64,000 nt of DNA. Source: Alloprevotella sp. OH1205_COT-284 (GTDB lineage Bacteria > Bacteroidota > Bacteroidia > Bacteroidales > Bacteroidaceae). Of the stretch, positions 23,714-32,872 are shown one piece after another. Location of the stretch: contig NZ_RQYI01000001.1 in NCBI RefSeq assembly GCF_003859795.1, positions 165,748-229,747 on the forward strand, written 5' to 3'. The notes below the pieces were generated by a model. It saw nothing but the letters and a program-made list of their open reading frames with translations. It had not been told where the DNA came from and did no database searches. Positions within the stretch are counted from its first letter, which is position 1; each line of letters begins with the position of its first letter. A program made the translations under genes and the position numbers.

Positions 23714-24979
23714 ATGGAATTAAAAAGAGTCGTAGTCACCGGTCTCGGTGCACTTACCCCCGTGGGTAACAATCTTGAAGAAACATGGGAGAATATCGTT
23801 AAAGGTGTCAGCGGCGCCGCTCCCATCAAAGGTTTCGATGCTTCTCAGTTCAAAACTCGGTTTGCCTGCGAAGTCAAAAACTTTCAGGCCACAGATTTCA
23901 TTGACCGCAAAGAAATCCGCAAAATGGATCTTTATGAGCAATATGCGCTCGTGGCAGCAATGGAAGCTGTGAAAGACAGCGGCATGAACCTCGAAACCAT
24001 CGACAAAAACGAGGTGGGCGTGGTGCTGGGCGTCGGCATCGGAGGCATTCACACCTTTGAGGAGCAAATCAGCGAATACGCGCTCACCAAAGAAGAAAAA
24101 GGCCCTCGTTTCAATCCGTTTTTCATACCCAAGATGATCGCCGACATTGCTTCGGGACGCATCTCCATTCAATACGGATTTCACGGCCCCAACTACACCA
24201 CGACGTCGGCTTGCGCTTCGTCCACCAACGCCATTGCCGACGCTTTCAACCTCATTCGTCTGGGCAAAGCCAATGTGATCGTCACGGGCGGCGCGGAAGC
24301 TGCCATCACCGAAGGCGGCGTGGGAGGCTTCACCGCCATGCACGCCCTTTCCACGCGCAACGACGACCCCATGCGTGCCAGCCGTCCGTTCAGCAAAAGC
24401 CGTGACGGCTTTGTGATGGGCGAAGGTGCGGGCATCCTCATCCTTGAAGAACTCGAACACGCCAAAGCACGCGGTGCGAAGATCTATTGCGAAATCGCAG
24501 GCGTGGGCATGAGTGCGGACGCTCACCACCTCACCGCCTCCCACCCCGAAGGCTTGGGAGCAAATCTCGTAATGAACCGCGCATTGAAAGATGCGGGGAT
24601 GGCGCCCGAAGACATCGACTACATCAACGTACACGGCACTTCCACCCCCGTGGGCGACGTGTCGGAAGCCAAAGCCATCGGACAGGTCTTCGGAGAGCAT
24701 GCCTACAAACTCAACATTTCATCCACCAAATCGATGACCGGACACCTCCTCGGAGCAGCCGGAGCGGTCGAAGCCATCGTTTGCTGCCTCTCGGTGAAGA
24801 ACGACATCGTTCCGCCAACGATCAACCACGAAGACGACGATTGCGACGAAAACATCGACTACAAGATGAACTTCACCTTCAACAAAGCACAACAGCGCAC
24901 CGTGCGCGCCGCTCTTTCCAACACGTTTGGCTTTGGCGGACACAATGCTTGCTGCATCGTGAAGAAATACCAAGACTAA
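23714..24979 (+). CDS. fabF: 3-oxoacyl-ACP synthase II
   Basis: Condensing enzyme elongating acyl-ACP with malonyl-ACP. It is 421 residues, thiolase fold. The catalytic triad is visible: Cys167 in TTSACASST, His307 in NVHGTSTP and His344 in KSMTGHLLGAAG. The N-terminus MELKRVVVTGLGALTPVGNN is standard. It lies in an operon with acpP and ends in a strong terminator that abuts the rnc promoter. Confidence 0.97.
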   Translation: MELKRVVVTGLGALTPVGNNLEETWENIVKGVSGAAPIKGFDASQFKTRFACEVKNFQATDFIDRKEIRKMDLYEQYALVAAMEAVKDSGMNLETIDKNEVGVVLGVGIGGIHTFEEQISEYALTKEEKGPRFNPFFIPKMIADIASGRISIQYGFHGPNYTTTSACASSTNAIADAFNLIRLGKANVIVTGGAEAAITEGGVGGFTAMHALSTRNDDPMRASRPFSKSRDGFVMGEGAGILILEELEHAKARGAKIYCEIAGVGMSADAHHLTASHPEGLGANLVMNRALKDAGMAPEDIDYINVHGTSTPVGDVSEAKAIGQVFGEHAYKLNISSTKSMTGHLLGAAGAVEAIVCCLSVKNDIVPPTINHEDDDCDENIDYKMNFTFNKAQQRTVRAALSNTFGFGGHNACCIVKKYQD

Positions 24980-25012
24980 GCGTCTTTTAGGACAGATTGT
25001 CGACTTTTTGAA

Positions 25013-25069
25013 ATAGTTGTACGCTCAGCCGTTACAGAGTAACCGGTTGAGCGTACAAAACTATTTTTG
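25013..25069 (+). terminator. fabF terminator fused to rnc promoter
   Basis: Arms ATAGTTGTACGCTCA and TGAGCGTACAAAACTAT pair with small bulges, then TTTTTG. The tail is also the -7 box TATTTTTG of rnc. Confidence 0.75.
25062..25069 (+). promoter_or_regulatory. -7 element for rnc
   Basis: TATTTTTG, about 52 nt before the rnc ATG, formed by the end of the fabF terminator. Confidence 0.5.
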
Positions 25070-25120
25070 TATCCGTGAGAAACACTCGGCAAAACGTCTG
25101 TCACCAGTTTGACTATACTT

Positions 25121-27196
25121 ATGAAAAATTTTATAGATCGGGCTAAATTCTTTTTCAGCAAAGACAAGGAGTTTCGTTCTGCCCTCTACCACATCATGGG
25201 GTTCTACCCCCACAACATCGATCTCTATCGCATCGCCTTCGCCCATAAGTCGCAAGAATACCGGTCGAAGAAATCGGGCAACAAACCGCTCAACAACGAA
25301 CGGCTCGAATTTCTCGGCGATGCGGTGCTCGAAACCGTTGTGAGCGACATCGTTTATCGCCGCTTCCACAACAAGCGAGAAGGCTTTCTGACCAATACAC
25401 GCGCCAAAATCGTGTCGCGCGAATCGCTCGGACGATTGGCCAAGGAGCTGGGCATCGATCGCCTCATACAAAGCCAAACCCACTCGCGATCCCACAATTC
25501 CTATCTGGCCGGCAACTCCTTTGAAGCCCTCATGGGAGCCATCTATTTGGACAGAGGATTTCGCTACGCTTTCCGGTTCGTCGAAAAACGCATCATCGGA
25601 GTCATGCTCGACCTCGAAGGCGTGGCACACAAGGAAGTGAACTTCAAGAGCAAACTGCTCGAATGGAGTCAGAAAAACCGCATGCGAATCGAGTTTAAGG
25701 AAAGCCAAAGCGGAAACAACAACGGCAACACCCCCAACTTCTTCACCGAAATCATCATCGAAGGCCTGTTCGTCGGCGAAGGCAAAGGATTTTCAAAAAA
25801 AGAAAGCCACCAAAACGCTTCGAAAGACGCACTCACGCAGATGAGGCGCGACGCACAATTCCTCGACAGCATATTTCGTTCCAAGGAGAAGCGCACGGCC
25901 ATGGAGGCCGACGAGTTTTTCGTTCTGCCCAAAATCGACGAAATCGAATCTGAAATAAATCGGGGACAACACGAAAAAACGGAACGTCCGAAACGCCAAG
26001 AAAGGAAAGAAAAGAAAACGACACCGAAAGGCGAAAAGGACAAAAGCAAAACCGAAAAGGCGGCCGGAAGCAAAAACACCCCCAAAGCCGACACAAAGGC
26101 CGAATCGAAAAACGGCGGAAAGCAGGAACGCGCCGAAACGAAAGGACGCCACAAAAACGGCGACAGAGAAACCGCCGCAGAAGCCAAAGAGCAACGCAAC
26201 GCCAAAAAACAAGCTGAGCGACAAAAAGCCGTCGCCGATGCGGAACGCCGACAAGAGGAGTCGGCATCGACGAACGAAGACGAAAAGGCATCTCTCAAAA
26301 AAGCCATCGAAATCGTCGAAAACCTCATCGCACAATCCGAACCGCTCACAACGAAGACCGACGCACCGCAGCCCGATGCCTCCCCTGCGCCCCTTTCCTC
26401 AGTTTCGGCCGTTGCTTCCGAGGTTTCCGACCCGACGCCGGCAGCCGACCTCATCATCGTAGACAACCTTTTGCCGGCAGCCGAACCGGACGTGCAAACC
26501 ACACTCCTCCCGCCGAAAGAGAATGCCGAACAGGTTGAGGCCGTCGGCGAAACGGTGGCGGAAACAGCCTCCCCCTCTTCCGGCGAAGCGGCCGTCGCCC
26601 CCAATGCTCAATCGCCGCTCACCACCGATGACACTCCCCTCGCTGCCGCCGAACAGACGGAAAACCCCACGGAAACCCCGAAAGCGGAGGAGGACGACGG
26701 CGAAACGCCAGACAACGCCAACCCTCAACCCGAAGCGGAGAGCGCACGGGAGGAAGAAGAGGCGACAACGAAGAAGCGGCGCAGACGTTCCGGAAAACGG
26801 CAAAGCGCAAAAGACTACGCCAATACCGAAGGCATTCCGGCCGAAACCTCCCGTCGAGCCGAAAAGGCCGAACGGAAGAAACAAGAGGAACTGAAACGCA
26901 GAGCCTATGAAAAGGCAAGAAACGACTTGGCTCCCGAGGAGCAAAACCTGCCGCCGGCAACGGAGGAGGGAAGCGAAGAAAAACGCAATGAAGGTCGGAA
27001 GCAACGCCGCAACGCCGATCGCCCCTCGGACAACCGTGACAACGGCACAAACGGAAGCGAAGAGCGAACGCAACGCCGACGCAACGACAAACGGACAAAC
27101 CGAAAAGCCGCCTCAAACGAGCCGACGGAAGCCGAACGACGCGAACGCGAAGATCTTATCGCACAAGCCGAAGCCGCTGCCTACAACGAAAACTAA
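25121..27196 (+). CDS. rnc: Ribonuclease III with a very long C-terminal tail
   Basis: Double-strand-specific endoribonuclease for rRNA and other RNA processing. The start used is the ATG at 25121 (MKNFIDRAKFFFS), giving 691 residues against the usual 220-350. Residues 1-165 are the catalytic domain with the signature NERLEFLGD (59-67) and SFEALMGAIYLD (133-144), and residues about 172-243 are a double-stranded RNA-binding domain (FKSKLLEWSQ to SKKESHQNASKDAL). From about 270 to the end is a low-complexity tail: K/E/R-rich (to about 400), then P/A/T/E-rich, then basic with KKRRRRSGKRQ near 548 and strongly charged helices. No domain is recognised in the tail. No frameshift seen. greA follows. 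Confidence 0.93.
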   Translation: MKNFIDRAKFFFSKDKEFRSALYHIMGFYPHNIDLYRIAFAHKSQEYRSKKSGNKPLNNERLEFLGDAVLETVVSDIVYRRFHNKREGFLTNTRAKIVSRESLGRLAKELGIDRLIQSQTHSRSHNSYLAGNSFEALMGAIYLDRGFRYAFRFVEKRIIGVMLDLEGVAHKEVNFKSKLLEWSQKNRMRIEFKESQSGNNNGNTPNFFTEIIIEGLFVGEGKGFSKKESHQNASKDALTQMRRDAQFLDSIFRSKEKRTAMEADEFFVLPKIDEIESEINRGQHEKTERPKRQERKEKKTTPKGEKDKSKTEKAAGSKNTPKADTKAESKNGGKQERAETKGRHKNGDRETAAEAKEQRNAKKQAERQKAVADAERRQEESASTNEDEKASLKKAIEIVENLIAQSEPLTTKTDAPQPDASPAPLSSVSAVASEVSDPTPAADLIIVDNLLPAAEPDVQTTLLPPKENAEQVEAVGETVAETASPSSGEAAVAPNAQSPLTTDDTPLAAAEQTENPTETPKAEEDDGETPDNANPQPEAESAREEEEATTKKRRRRSGKRQSAKDYANTEGIPAETSRRAEKAERKKQEELKRRAYEKARNDLAPEEQNLPPATEEGSEEKRNEGRKQRRNADRPSDNRDNGTNGSEERTQRRRNDKRTNRKAASNEPTEAERREREDLIAQAEAAAYNEN

Positions 27197-27231
27197 ACAA
27201 CATTCATCACTCGAAAAAAAAACAAGATACC

Positions 27232-27699
27232 ATGGCATATATGACACAAGAGGGCTACGACAAACTCGTGGCTCAACTCAAACACATGGAGCAGATCGAA
27301 CGCCCCGCAGCATCGGCAGCCATCGCCGAAGCGCGCGACAAAGGTGACCTTTCGGAAAACGCCGAATACGATGCTGCCAAAGAGGCGCAAGCCACACTCG
27401 AAACCAAAATAAACGAACTCAAAACCACCATTGCCGCCGCAAAAATCATCGACACCTCGATGATTCGTACCGATGTCGTGCAAATACTCTCCACCGTAGA
27501 GATGAAAAACGTGAAGCTCGGTTCGGTCATGAAATACACCATCGTTTCAGAGAGCGAGGCCGACCTGCGTGCCGGCAAGATTTCCAGCACCACGCCCATT
27601 GCTCAAGCCTTGCTCGGACACAAAATTGGCGACGTGGTGGACGCCAACACTCCTCGCGGCGTGATGCAGCTCGAAATCCTCGACATCAGCGTCGGCTGA
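27232..27699 (+). CDS. greA: Transcription elongation factor GreA
   Basis: Rescues backtracked RNA polymerase by stimulating transcript cleavage. It is 155 residues: an N-terminal coiled coil with acidic tip (DKGDLSENAEYDAAKEAQ near 35-52) and a C-terminal FKBP-like domain (GHKIGDVVDANTPRG near 131-145). It begins 35 bp after rnc on the same strand and ends at its own terminator, so it may be read from the rnc promoter. Confidence 0.96.
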   Translation: MAYMTQEGYDKLVAQLKHMEQIERPAASAAIAEARDKGDLSENAEYDAAKEAQATLETKINELKTTIAAAKIIDTSMIRTDVVQILSTVEMKNVKLGSVMKYTIVSESEADLRAGKISSTTPIAQALLGHKIGDVVDANTPRGVMQLEILDISVG

Positions 27700-27759
27700 G
27701 GTCTTGGTCATCGCTCTGTGGCAGCATTTCAATGGACAATTTGAATATTTCCGCCCATA

Positions 27760-27803
27760 AAATCCTCGAAATATGTGAAAATTTCGAGGATTTCTTTGTT
27801 TTT
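27760..27803 (+). terminator. Terminator of greA
   Basis: Perfect 13-bp stem AAATCCTCGAAAT/ATTTCGAGGATTT, loop of eight, then CTTTGTTTTT. Confidence 0.88.
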
Positions 27804-27815
27804 AAGTCCCGTGCA

Positions 27816-27847
27816 TTTGGAGCATATTCCTTTTTCGCCTACATTTG
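27816..27847 (+). promoter_or_regulatory. Promoter of lipoprotein gene at 27873
   Basis: TTTG (27816-27819), 20 nt, TACATTTG (27840-27847), 25 nt before the ATG. It lies 12 nt past the greA terminator. Confidence 0.8.
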
Positions 27848-27872
27848 CGAACACACAAAAAAACATACGACC

Positions 27873-28550
27873 ATGAAAAAAATACGCTTGTTCTGCCTTC
27901 GTCTTTTTCTTTTGACCGTCAGTGTGATTACGCTCAACGCCTGCGACGTCTACATCGAAAACGATGACTATAACCACCACACCGATCGTCAGCGCGCCAA
28001 TATCATTTCCGGCCAGTGGAAAGGCGATTTCGGCATGTTCTACAAAGCACGGCATCCCCGCACGGGCGAATGGATACACTTCGATGCCGATTATTCCAAC
28101 ATACGCTTTTACAGCGACTACCAGGGAGCACGCAGCGGTTGGGGTAAACAAGTGGACTTCTATCGAAATGGCCCTTATCGCTACCAATACTACCACTTCA
28201 ACTGGTCGGTGAGAGGCGGAGTGCTCTACTTGGTCTACCCCTACGACGCCTCTCTCAATGTCGAAATCCACGACTACTACTTGGACAGATCCGTTTTCAC
28301 GGGGCGCATCGGATATTCCAACTTCAAGTTCAAGCTCTTCAAACTCATGAACTTCAATGATTGGAACAGTTTCAACGGCAATTATTCTTTCGCCCCCTAC
28401 GACGATTGGGTGTGGTCGGACGGAAACTATGCGCCGAAGAAGAGCATAACTCCTTTTGCTCCGGACGCTCCGCAAACGGAGGAGACGGATACCATTTTCC
28501 CTTCCGCCGTCGTTCGCGGCAACAAGGGGAATGATGCTCCCGGTCGATAA
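27873..28550 (+). CDS. Lipoprotein of unknown function
   Basis: 225 residues from the ATG at 27873, with signal peptide and lipobox ending LNAC (about residue 24). The mature protein is very rich in Tyr, Trp, Asp and Asn (for example YKARHPRTGEWIHFDADY and FNDWNSFNGNYSFAPYDDW), with a beta-rich look and a proline/threonine-rich tail. I do not recognise a family; similar small lipoproteins occur in Prevotella and Bacteroides. It is a single gene with its own promoter and terminator. A charged Asn-Asp after the lipobox suggests possible surface export, but this is inference. Confidence 0.75.
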   Translation: MKKIRLFCLRLFLLTVSVITLNACDVYIENDDYNHHTDRQRANIISGQWKGDFGMFYKARHPRTGEWIHFDADYSNIRFYSDYQGARSGWGKQVDFYRNGPYRYQYYHFNWSVRGGVLYLVYPYDASLNVEIHDYYLDRSVFTGRIGYSNFKFKLFKLMNFNDWNSFNGNYSFAPYDDWVWSDGNYAPKKSITPFAPDAPQTEETDTIFPSAVVRGNKGNDAPGR

Positions 28551-28591
28551 GGCAGCATTCCGCTCGCCCGAAACATCGAAAGAAACAATGG

Positions 28592-28675
28592 GTGTGCGAT
28601 AAGAGGGTTGTCGAACCGCAAAACGGATCTTCTGCTGTGATCTCACAAACCCTTTTATCGCACACTCGTTTTTCT
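28592..28675 (+). terminator. Terminator of the 27873 lipoprotein gene
   Basis: Long stem GTGTGCGATAAGAGGGTT with AACCCTTTTATCGCACAC (G-U tolerant), a 38-nt loop, then TCGTTTTTCTTCTTC. Confidence 0.75.
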
Positions 28676-28801
28676 TCTTCCTAAGCATTAGCCGCTCGGC
28701 ATACCCTCTGCAATCCTTTTTTGAAACAACGCCTTCCAATAAGGAAATTTGCCGTTTGGCCGCCGCTGTTTGCCCTGCACGATTGGATCTCGGACAGCAA
28801 T

Positions 28802-28851
28802 GAAAAAGAAAAATCCAAACGGACTGTTGTGGTCAGTCGTTTGGATTTTTT
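28802..28851 (-). terminator. Terminator of tRNA-Leu(TAG)
   Basis: AAAAATCCAAACGGACTG pairs with CAGTCGTTTGGATTTTT; on the minus strand the stem is followed by CTTTTTC. It lies 22 nt past the tRNA. Confidence 0.8.
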
Positions 28852-28869
28852 GCTATTTCTTTCTTTTTG

Positions 28870-28954
28870 TGGTGCGCCTGATAGGACTCGAACCTACACG
28901 TCTCGCGACACCAGATCCTAAGTCTGGCGCGTCTGCCAATTTCGCCACAGGCGC
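28870..28954 (-). tRNA. tRNA-Leu (anticodon TAG)
   Basis: Minus strand. Acceptor GCGCCTG/CAGGCGC, anticodon loop CTTAGGA, long variable arm (TGTCGCGAGACGT), T-arm GGTTCGAGTCC, and an encoded ACCA end (28870-28873), the only tRNA here with a genomic CCA. Confidence 0.94.
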
Positions 28955-28965
28955 AAAACTGTAGG

Positions 28966-28996
28966 CAAAAATACATCAATCTATTCAGATTGCAAA
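28966..28996 (-). promoter_or_regulatory. Promoter of tRNA-Leu(TAG)
   Basis: Minus strand TTTG (28993-28996), 19 nt, TATTTTTG (28966-28973), 11 nt from the tRNA 5' end. Confidence 0.8.
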
Positions 28997-29013
28997 GAAA
29001 CAGGCGTTATTTT

Positions 29014-29044
29014 TTTGCTTTTCGCCTCCGAATTGGTATTTTTG
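29014..29044 (+). promoter_or_regulatory. Promoter of T9SS cargo gene at 29068
   Basis: TTTG (29014-29017), 19 nt, TATTTTTG (29037-29044), 23 nt before the ATG. Divergent from the tRNA-Leu promoter. Confidence 0.8.
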
Positions 29045-29067
29045 CATTTTGAAATTTTCTTATCGTC

Positions 29068-29769
29068 ATGACAAAAACCCTGCTCTCTTTTTTGTTTCTC
29101 ACATGGTCATGGAGCGTCAGAGCGCAGACTTCCGTTCTGCCCTCCGTTTCGCCGACGATGCTCGTTACGACCGCCGACGATACAGAAAGCGAAGAAACGG
29201 AATATGAGGGAGGTGCTCCGCTCCGCGTTCGATTTGAAGCACACCCCGAAAACATCGGCACACGTACAGCCCTTTTTGAATGGCGATTTGTCAAGGAAGG
29301 AATTGCCGAACCGTTGCTCATTCGCTACGATGAAAACACTGAATTTATTTTCAAGGAAAGCGGTACGTTTTTGGTGAAATTGTTGGTTTCTTTTGTGGAA
29401 GGCACCGATACTGTCAATTATGAAATGGACGAGCCCTTTCGCATACATATCGGCGAGAGCAAACTCGAACTACCCAACGCTTTTACCCCCAACGGCGATG
29501 GTGTGAACGATGTGTTTCGCGCCAAAGAAGGGTTTCGCAGCCTTGTGGAATTTAAGGCCGTTGTCATCAATCGCTGGGGGAAGAAGCTGGCCGAATGGTT
29601 TGATCCGGCCGATGGTTGGGACGGCCGCTGCAATGGCAACGATGCTCCCGACGGAGCCTACTACCTCGTTGTGCAAGCTCGCGGAGCCGACGGCCGACGC
29701 TACAACATCAAAAAGACCATTACCCTCTTGCGAAAACACCAAGAAATAGGGGGCACTTCGAGCCATTAG
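29068..29769 (+). CDS. T9SS type B sorting domain protein (gliding-type C-terminal domain)
   Basis: 233 residues: signal peptide (MTKTLLSFLFLTWSWSVRAQ), a PKD-like beta domain (ALFEWRFVKEGIAEP to FKESGTFLVKLLVSF, about 70-120), then the gliding-motility-associated C-terminal domain LPNAFTPNGDGVNDVFR (about 134-150) through INRWGKKLAEW and GYY-type strand DGAYYLVVQARG. In Bacteroidota this domain directs export through the type IX system. The function of this short surface protein is unknown; gliding itself is not implied. Single gene with its own promoter. Confidence 0.88.
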   Translation: MTKTLLSFLFLTWSWSVRAQTSVLPSVSPTMLVTTADDTESEETEYEGGAPLRVRFEAHPENIGTRTALFEWRFVKEGIAEPLLIRYDENTEFIFKESGTFLVKLLVSFVEGTDTVNYEMDEPFRIHIGESKLELPNAFTPNGDGVNDVFRAKEGFRSLVEFKAVVINRWGKKLAEWFDPADGWDGRCNGNDAPDGAYYLVVQARGADGRRYNIKKTITLLRKHQEIGGTSSH

Positions 29770-29863
29770 AACCTCCTCGTCAGACTGGCCGAAACTGCTG
29801 CCGAACAGCCGTTAAACCTTATTCCCTCTCTTATACTTCTCTCCCAATCTATCTCTTCACCGC

Positions 29864-32710
29864 ATGATACCGACAGACAAAGGCAAAATAGAAGTTCTCG
29901 GCGCTCGCGTCCACAATCTGAAGAATGTGGACGTTTCTTTGCCGCGCCACGCCATGACGGTCATCACCGGGTTGAGCGGCAGCGGAAAATCCTCTTTGGC
30001 TTTCGACACGATTTATGCCGAAGGACAAAGAAGATATATCGAGACATTTTCGGCTTATGCCCGAAACTTCTTGGACAACCTCGAACGTCCCGACGTCGAT
30101 AAGATCACGGGACTTTCGCCGGTGATCAGCATCGAGCAAAAAACGACCAACAAAAACCCACGTTCGACCGTCGGCACGGTAACGGAAATCTATGATTTCC
30201 TGCGCCTGCTCTATGCCCGCGCCGGAGATGCTTATTCGCACATCAGCGGTGAACGTATGGTGAAATACACCGAAGAGCAAATTCTCGACCTTATTCTCGA
30301 CCGGTATGCCGACAAAAAGGTGTATCTTCTTGCCCCTCTCGTCAAGCAACGAAAAGGGCACTACAAGGAGCTGTTTGAAAGCATCCGCAAAAAGGGATTT
30401 CTCAACGTGCGCGTCGATGGTGAGTTGCGCGCCGTAGAACATGGCATGCGCCTTGATCGCTACAAGAACCATGACATTGAGGTCGTGGTGGACAAACTCA
30501 AAGTGCAATCCAAAGATGCCGAGCGGTTGCAAAAAAGTGTCAGACAAAGTCTGCAACAGGGGGACGGGCTGATGCTCATTCTCGACGTTGAGAGCGGCAC
30601 TGTGCGCTACTATTCAAAGCGTTTGATGTGTCCCGTGAGCGGAATGGCCTATCGCGAACCGGCTCCGCACAATTTCTCTTTCAACTCGGCACAAGGAGCT
30701 TGTCCGCGATGCAAAGGATTGGGCAGCGTCAGTGTGATCGACCGCGACAAAGTATGTCCCAACCCCCGGCTCAGCATCAAGGACGGAGCACTCGAACCGT
30801 TGGGGAAATACCGAAATGCGCTCATCTTTTGGGAAATTGAGGCCGTGTTGAAGAAATACGACTGCCTGCTCACCACTCCGGTGGAGGACATATCCGAAGA
30901 GGCCATGGAGGAAGTTTTCAACGGTTCGGGCGAGCGTTTGCGCATTCCGGCCTCCACGGCGAAAACCACAGACGATTATTATGTGGAGTTTTCGGGATTG
31001 GTGAAATACATTCAGCAAATGGCCGACGCAGAAATGTCGGCTGCGGCGCAAAAATGGGCAGATCAATTTTCGAGTACTGCCGTATGTCCGCTCTGTCAGG
31101 GAAAACGCCTCAACCAAGAGGCGCTGTCTTTCAAGTTTGGCGACAAAAACATCGCCGAACTGGCACACATGGACATCGCCGAATTGTCGGAATGGCTCGC
31201 AGACATCGAAACAACACTCAATGGGAAACAGCGCGCCATTGCCACCGAAATACTGAAAGAAATTCGCACGCGCCTATCCTTTCTACTCGACGTCGGCTTG
31301 GACTATCTTTCTCTCGATCGCGCTACGATGACCCTTTCGGGCGGCGAAAGCCAACGCATTCGTCTGGCCACACAAATCGGTTCGCAACTGGTAAACGTGC
31401 TCTATATTCTCGACGAACCGTCGATCGGTCTGCACCAACGCGACAACATCCGCCTGATACGCTCGCTCCACAGTCTTCGCGACACCGGCAACACCGTGGT
31501 TGTCGTTGAGCACGACAAAGACATGATGTTGGCCGCCGACTATGTGGTGGACATCGGCCCCAAGGCCGGCAGAAAAGGCGGTGAGGTGGTGTTTCAAGGC
31601 ACGCCGGAAACCATGCTTCAAACCGAAACGCTCACCGCACAATACCTTACCGGAAAACGACGCATTGCGTTGCCTGCCCTTCGTAGGAAAGGCAACGGCC
31701 GTTTTTTTCGCATTGTCGGCGCAAAAGGCAACAACTTGAAAGGCGTAGACGTCAGCTTTCCGCTCGGCACACTCACCTGCGTCACCGGTGTTTCGGGATC
31801 GGGAAAATCCACGCTGATCAACGACACGCTCCTCCCCATTCTCTCCCGACACGTCTACCGCTCCCTGCGCGAACCTCTCTGCTACGAACGTTGCGAAGGT
31901 TTGGAACACATCGACAAGGTCGTTGCCGTCGATCAAAGTCCGCTCGGCCGCACGCCGCGTTCCAACTCGGCGACCTACACGGGCGTTTTCTCGGACATCC
32001 GAACGCTGTTTGTCAATCTCCCCGAGGCCAAGATCCGTGCTTACAAGCCCGGTCGCTTCTCTTTCAACGTGAAAGGCGGCCGCTGTGAAACTTGCAAAGG
32101 AAACGGCTACAAAACCATCGAGATGAACTTCTTGCCCGATGTTTACGTTCCCTGCGAAACCTGCCACGGCAAACGCTACAATCGCGAAACGCTCGAAGTG
32201 CGTTTCAAGGGAAAGAGCATCAGCGATGTGCTCGACATGACAATCAATCAGGCCGTCGAGTTTTTTGAGAATGTTCCCAACATTCTCCATAAAATCAAAG
32301 TCTTGCAAGACGTCGGACTGGGCTATTTGAAACTCGGACAATCGTGTACAACCCTTTCGGGCGGCGAAAGCCAACGCGTGAAATTGGCCACCGAACTCTC
32401 CAAACGCGACACGGGACAGACCGTTTATATCCTCGACGAACCCACCACGGGGCTGCATTTTGAAGACATCCGCGTCTTGCTCGGTGTGCTCGACCGCCTC
32501 GTCGAAAAGGGCAACACCGTCATTGTCATCGAGCACAACCTTGACGTCATCAAAGTGGCCGACCACCTCATCGACATGGGACCCGAAGGCGGTCGCGGCG
32601 GCGGCATTGTCGTGGCCGAAGGAACTCCCGAAGAAGTCGCCGCAAGCGGAAAGGGACACACCGCACGATTCCTGAAAGAGGAGTTGGAAAGTTCTGCCGC
32701 GCTGAAATAA
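29864..32710 (+). CDS. uvrA: Excinuclease ABC subunit A
   Basis: Damage-sensing ATPase of nucleotide excision repair. It is 948 residues, normal length. Two ABC modules: Walker A GLSGSGKSSL near 36-45 and GVSGSGKSTL near 645-654, both with LSGGESQR signatures and ILDEPS/ILDEPT Walker B. Zinc-binding Cys pairs are present (CPRCKG; CETCKGNG with CETCHG). uvrC is elsewhere in the window on the other strand; uvrB is not present. Confidence 0.98.
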   Translation: MIPTDKGKIEVLGARVHNLKNVDVSLPRHAMTVITGLSGSGKSSLAFDTIYAEGQRRYIETFSAYARNFLDNLERPDVDKITGLSPVISIEQKTTNKNPRSTVGTVTEIYDFLRLLYARAGDAYSHISGERMVKYTEEQILDLILDRYADKKVYLLAPLVKQRKGHYKELFESIRKKGFLNVRVDGELRAVEHGMRLDRYKNHDIEVVVDKLKVQSKDAERLQKSVRQSLQQGDGLMLILDVESGTVRYYSKRLMCPVSGMAYREPAPHNFSFNSAQGACPRCKGLGSVSVIDRDKVCPNPRLSIKDGALEPLGKYRNALIFWEIEAVLKKYDCLLTTPVEDISEEAMEEVFNGSGERLRIPASTAKTTDDYYVEFSGLVKYIQQMADAEMSAAAQKWADQFSSTAVCPLCQGKRLNQEALSFKFGDKNIAELAHMDIAELSEWLADIETTLNGKQRAIATEILKEIRTRLSFLLDVGLDYLSLDRATMTLSGGESQRIRLATQIGSQLVNVLYILDEPSIGLHQRDNIRLIRSLHSLRDTGNTVVVVEHDKDMMLAADYVVDIGPKAGRKGGEVVFQGTPETMLQTETLTAQYLTGKRRIALPALRRKGNGRFFRIVGAKGNNLKGVDVSFPLGTLTCVTGVSGSGKSTLINDTLLPILSRHVYRSLREPLCYERCEGLEHIDKVVAVDQSPLGRTPRSNSATYTGVFSDIRTLFVNLPEAKIRAYKPGRFSFNVKGGRCETCKGNGYKTIEMNFLPDVYVPCETCHGKRYNRETLEVRFKGKSISDVLDMTINQAVEFFENVPNILHKIKVLQDVGLGYLKLGQSCTTLSGGESQRVKLATELSKRDTGQTVYILDEPTTGLHFEDIRVLLGVLDRLVEKGNTVIVIEHNLDVIKVADHLIDMGPEGGRGGGIVVAEGTPEEVAASGKGHTARFLKEELESSAALK

Positions 32711-32872
32711 AGATGGGAGAAAAGACGCAAAAGACGGAAAAAAAGGCAATAACGGTCTTATTCTTCTCTTCAAAACGACTCTTGCCTCTTGCTCTTCGTT
32801 TGGCAGCCACATACGACGACATATAATTTTCAAAACAATTTCATCATCAATAACCCCCTAATTCTATTTTTT

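Noticed and set aside
23298..24990. Open frames overlapping acpP and fabF on other registers
   Set aside because: Shadows of two well-supported genes.
25669..27116. Long open frames on the minus strand opposite the rnc tail, rich in F, C, R and L
   Set aside because: They are a by-product of the GCC/GAA/AAA-biased codons of the tail; no starts, domains or promoters.
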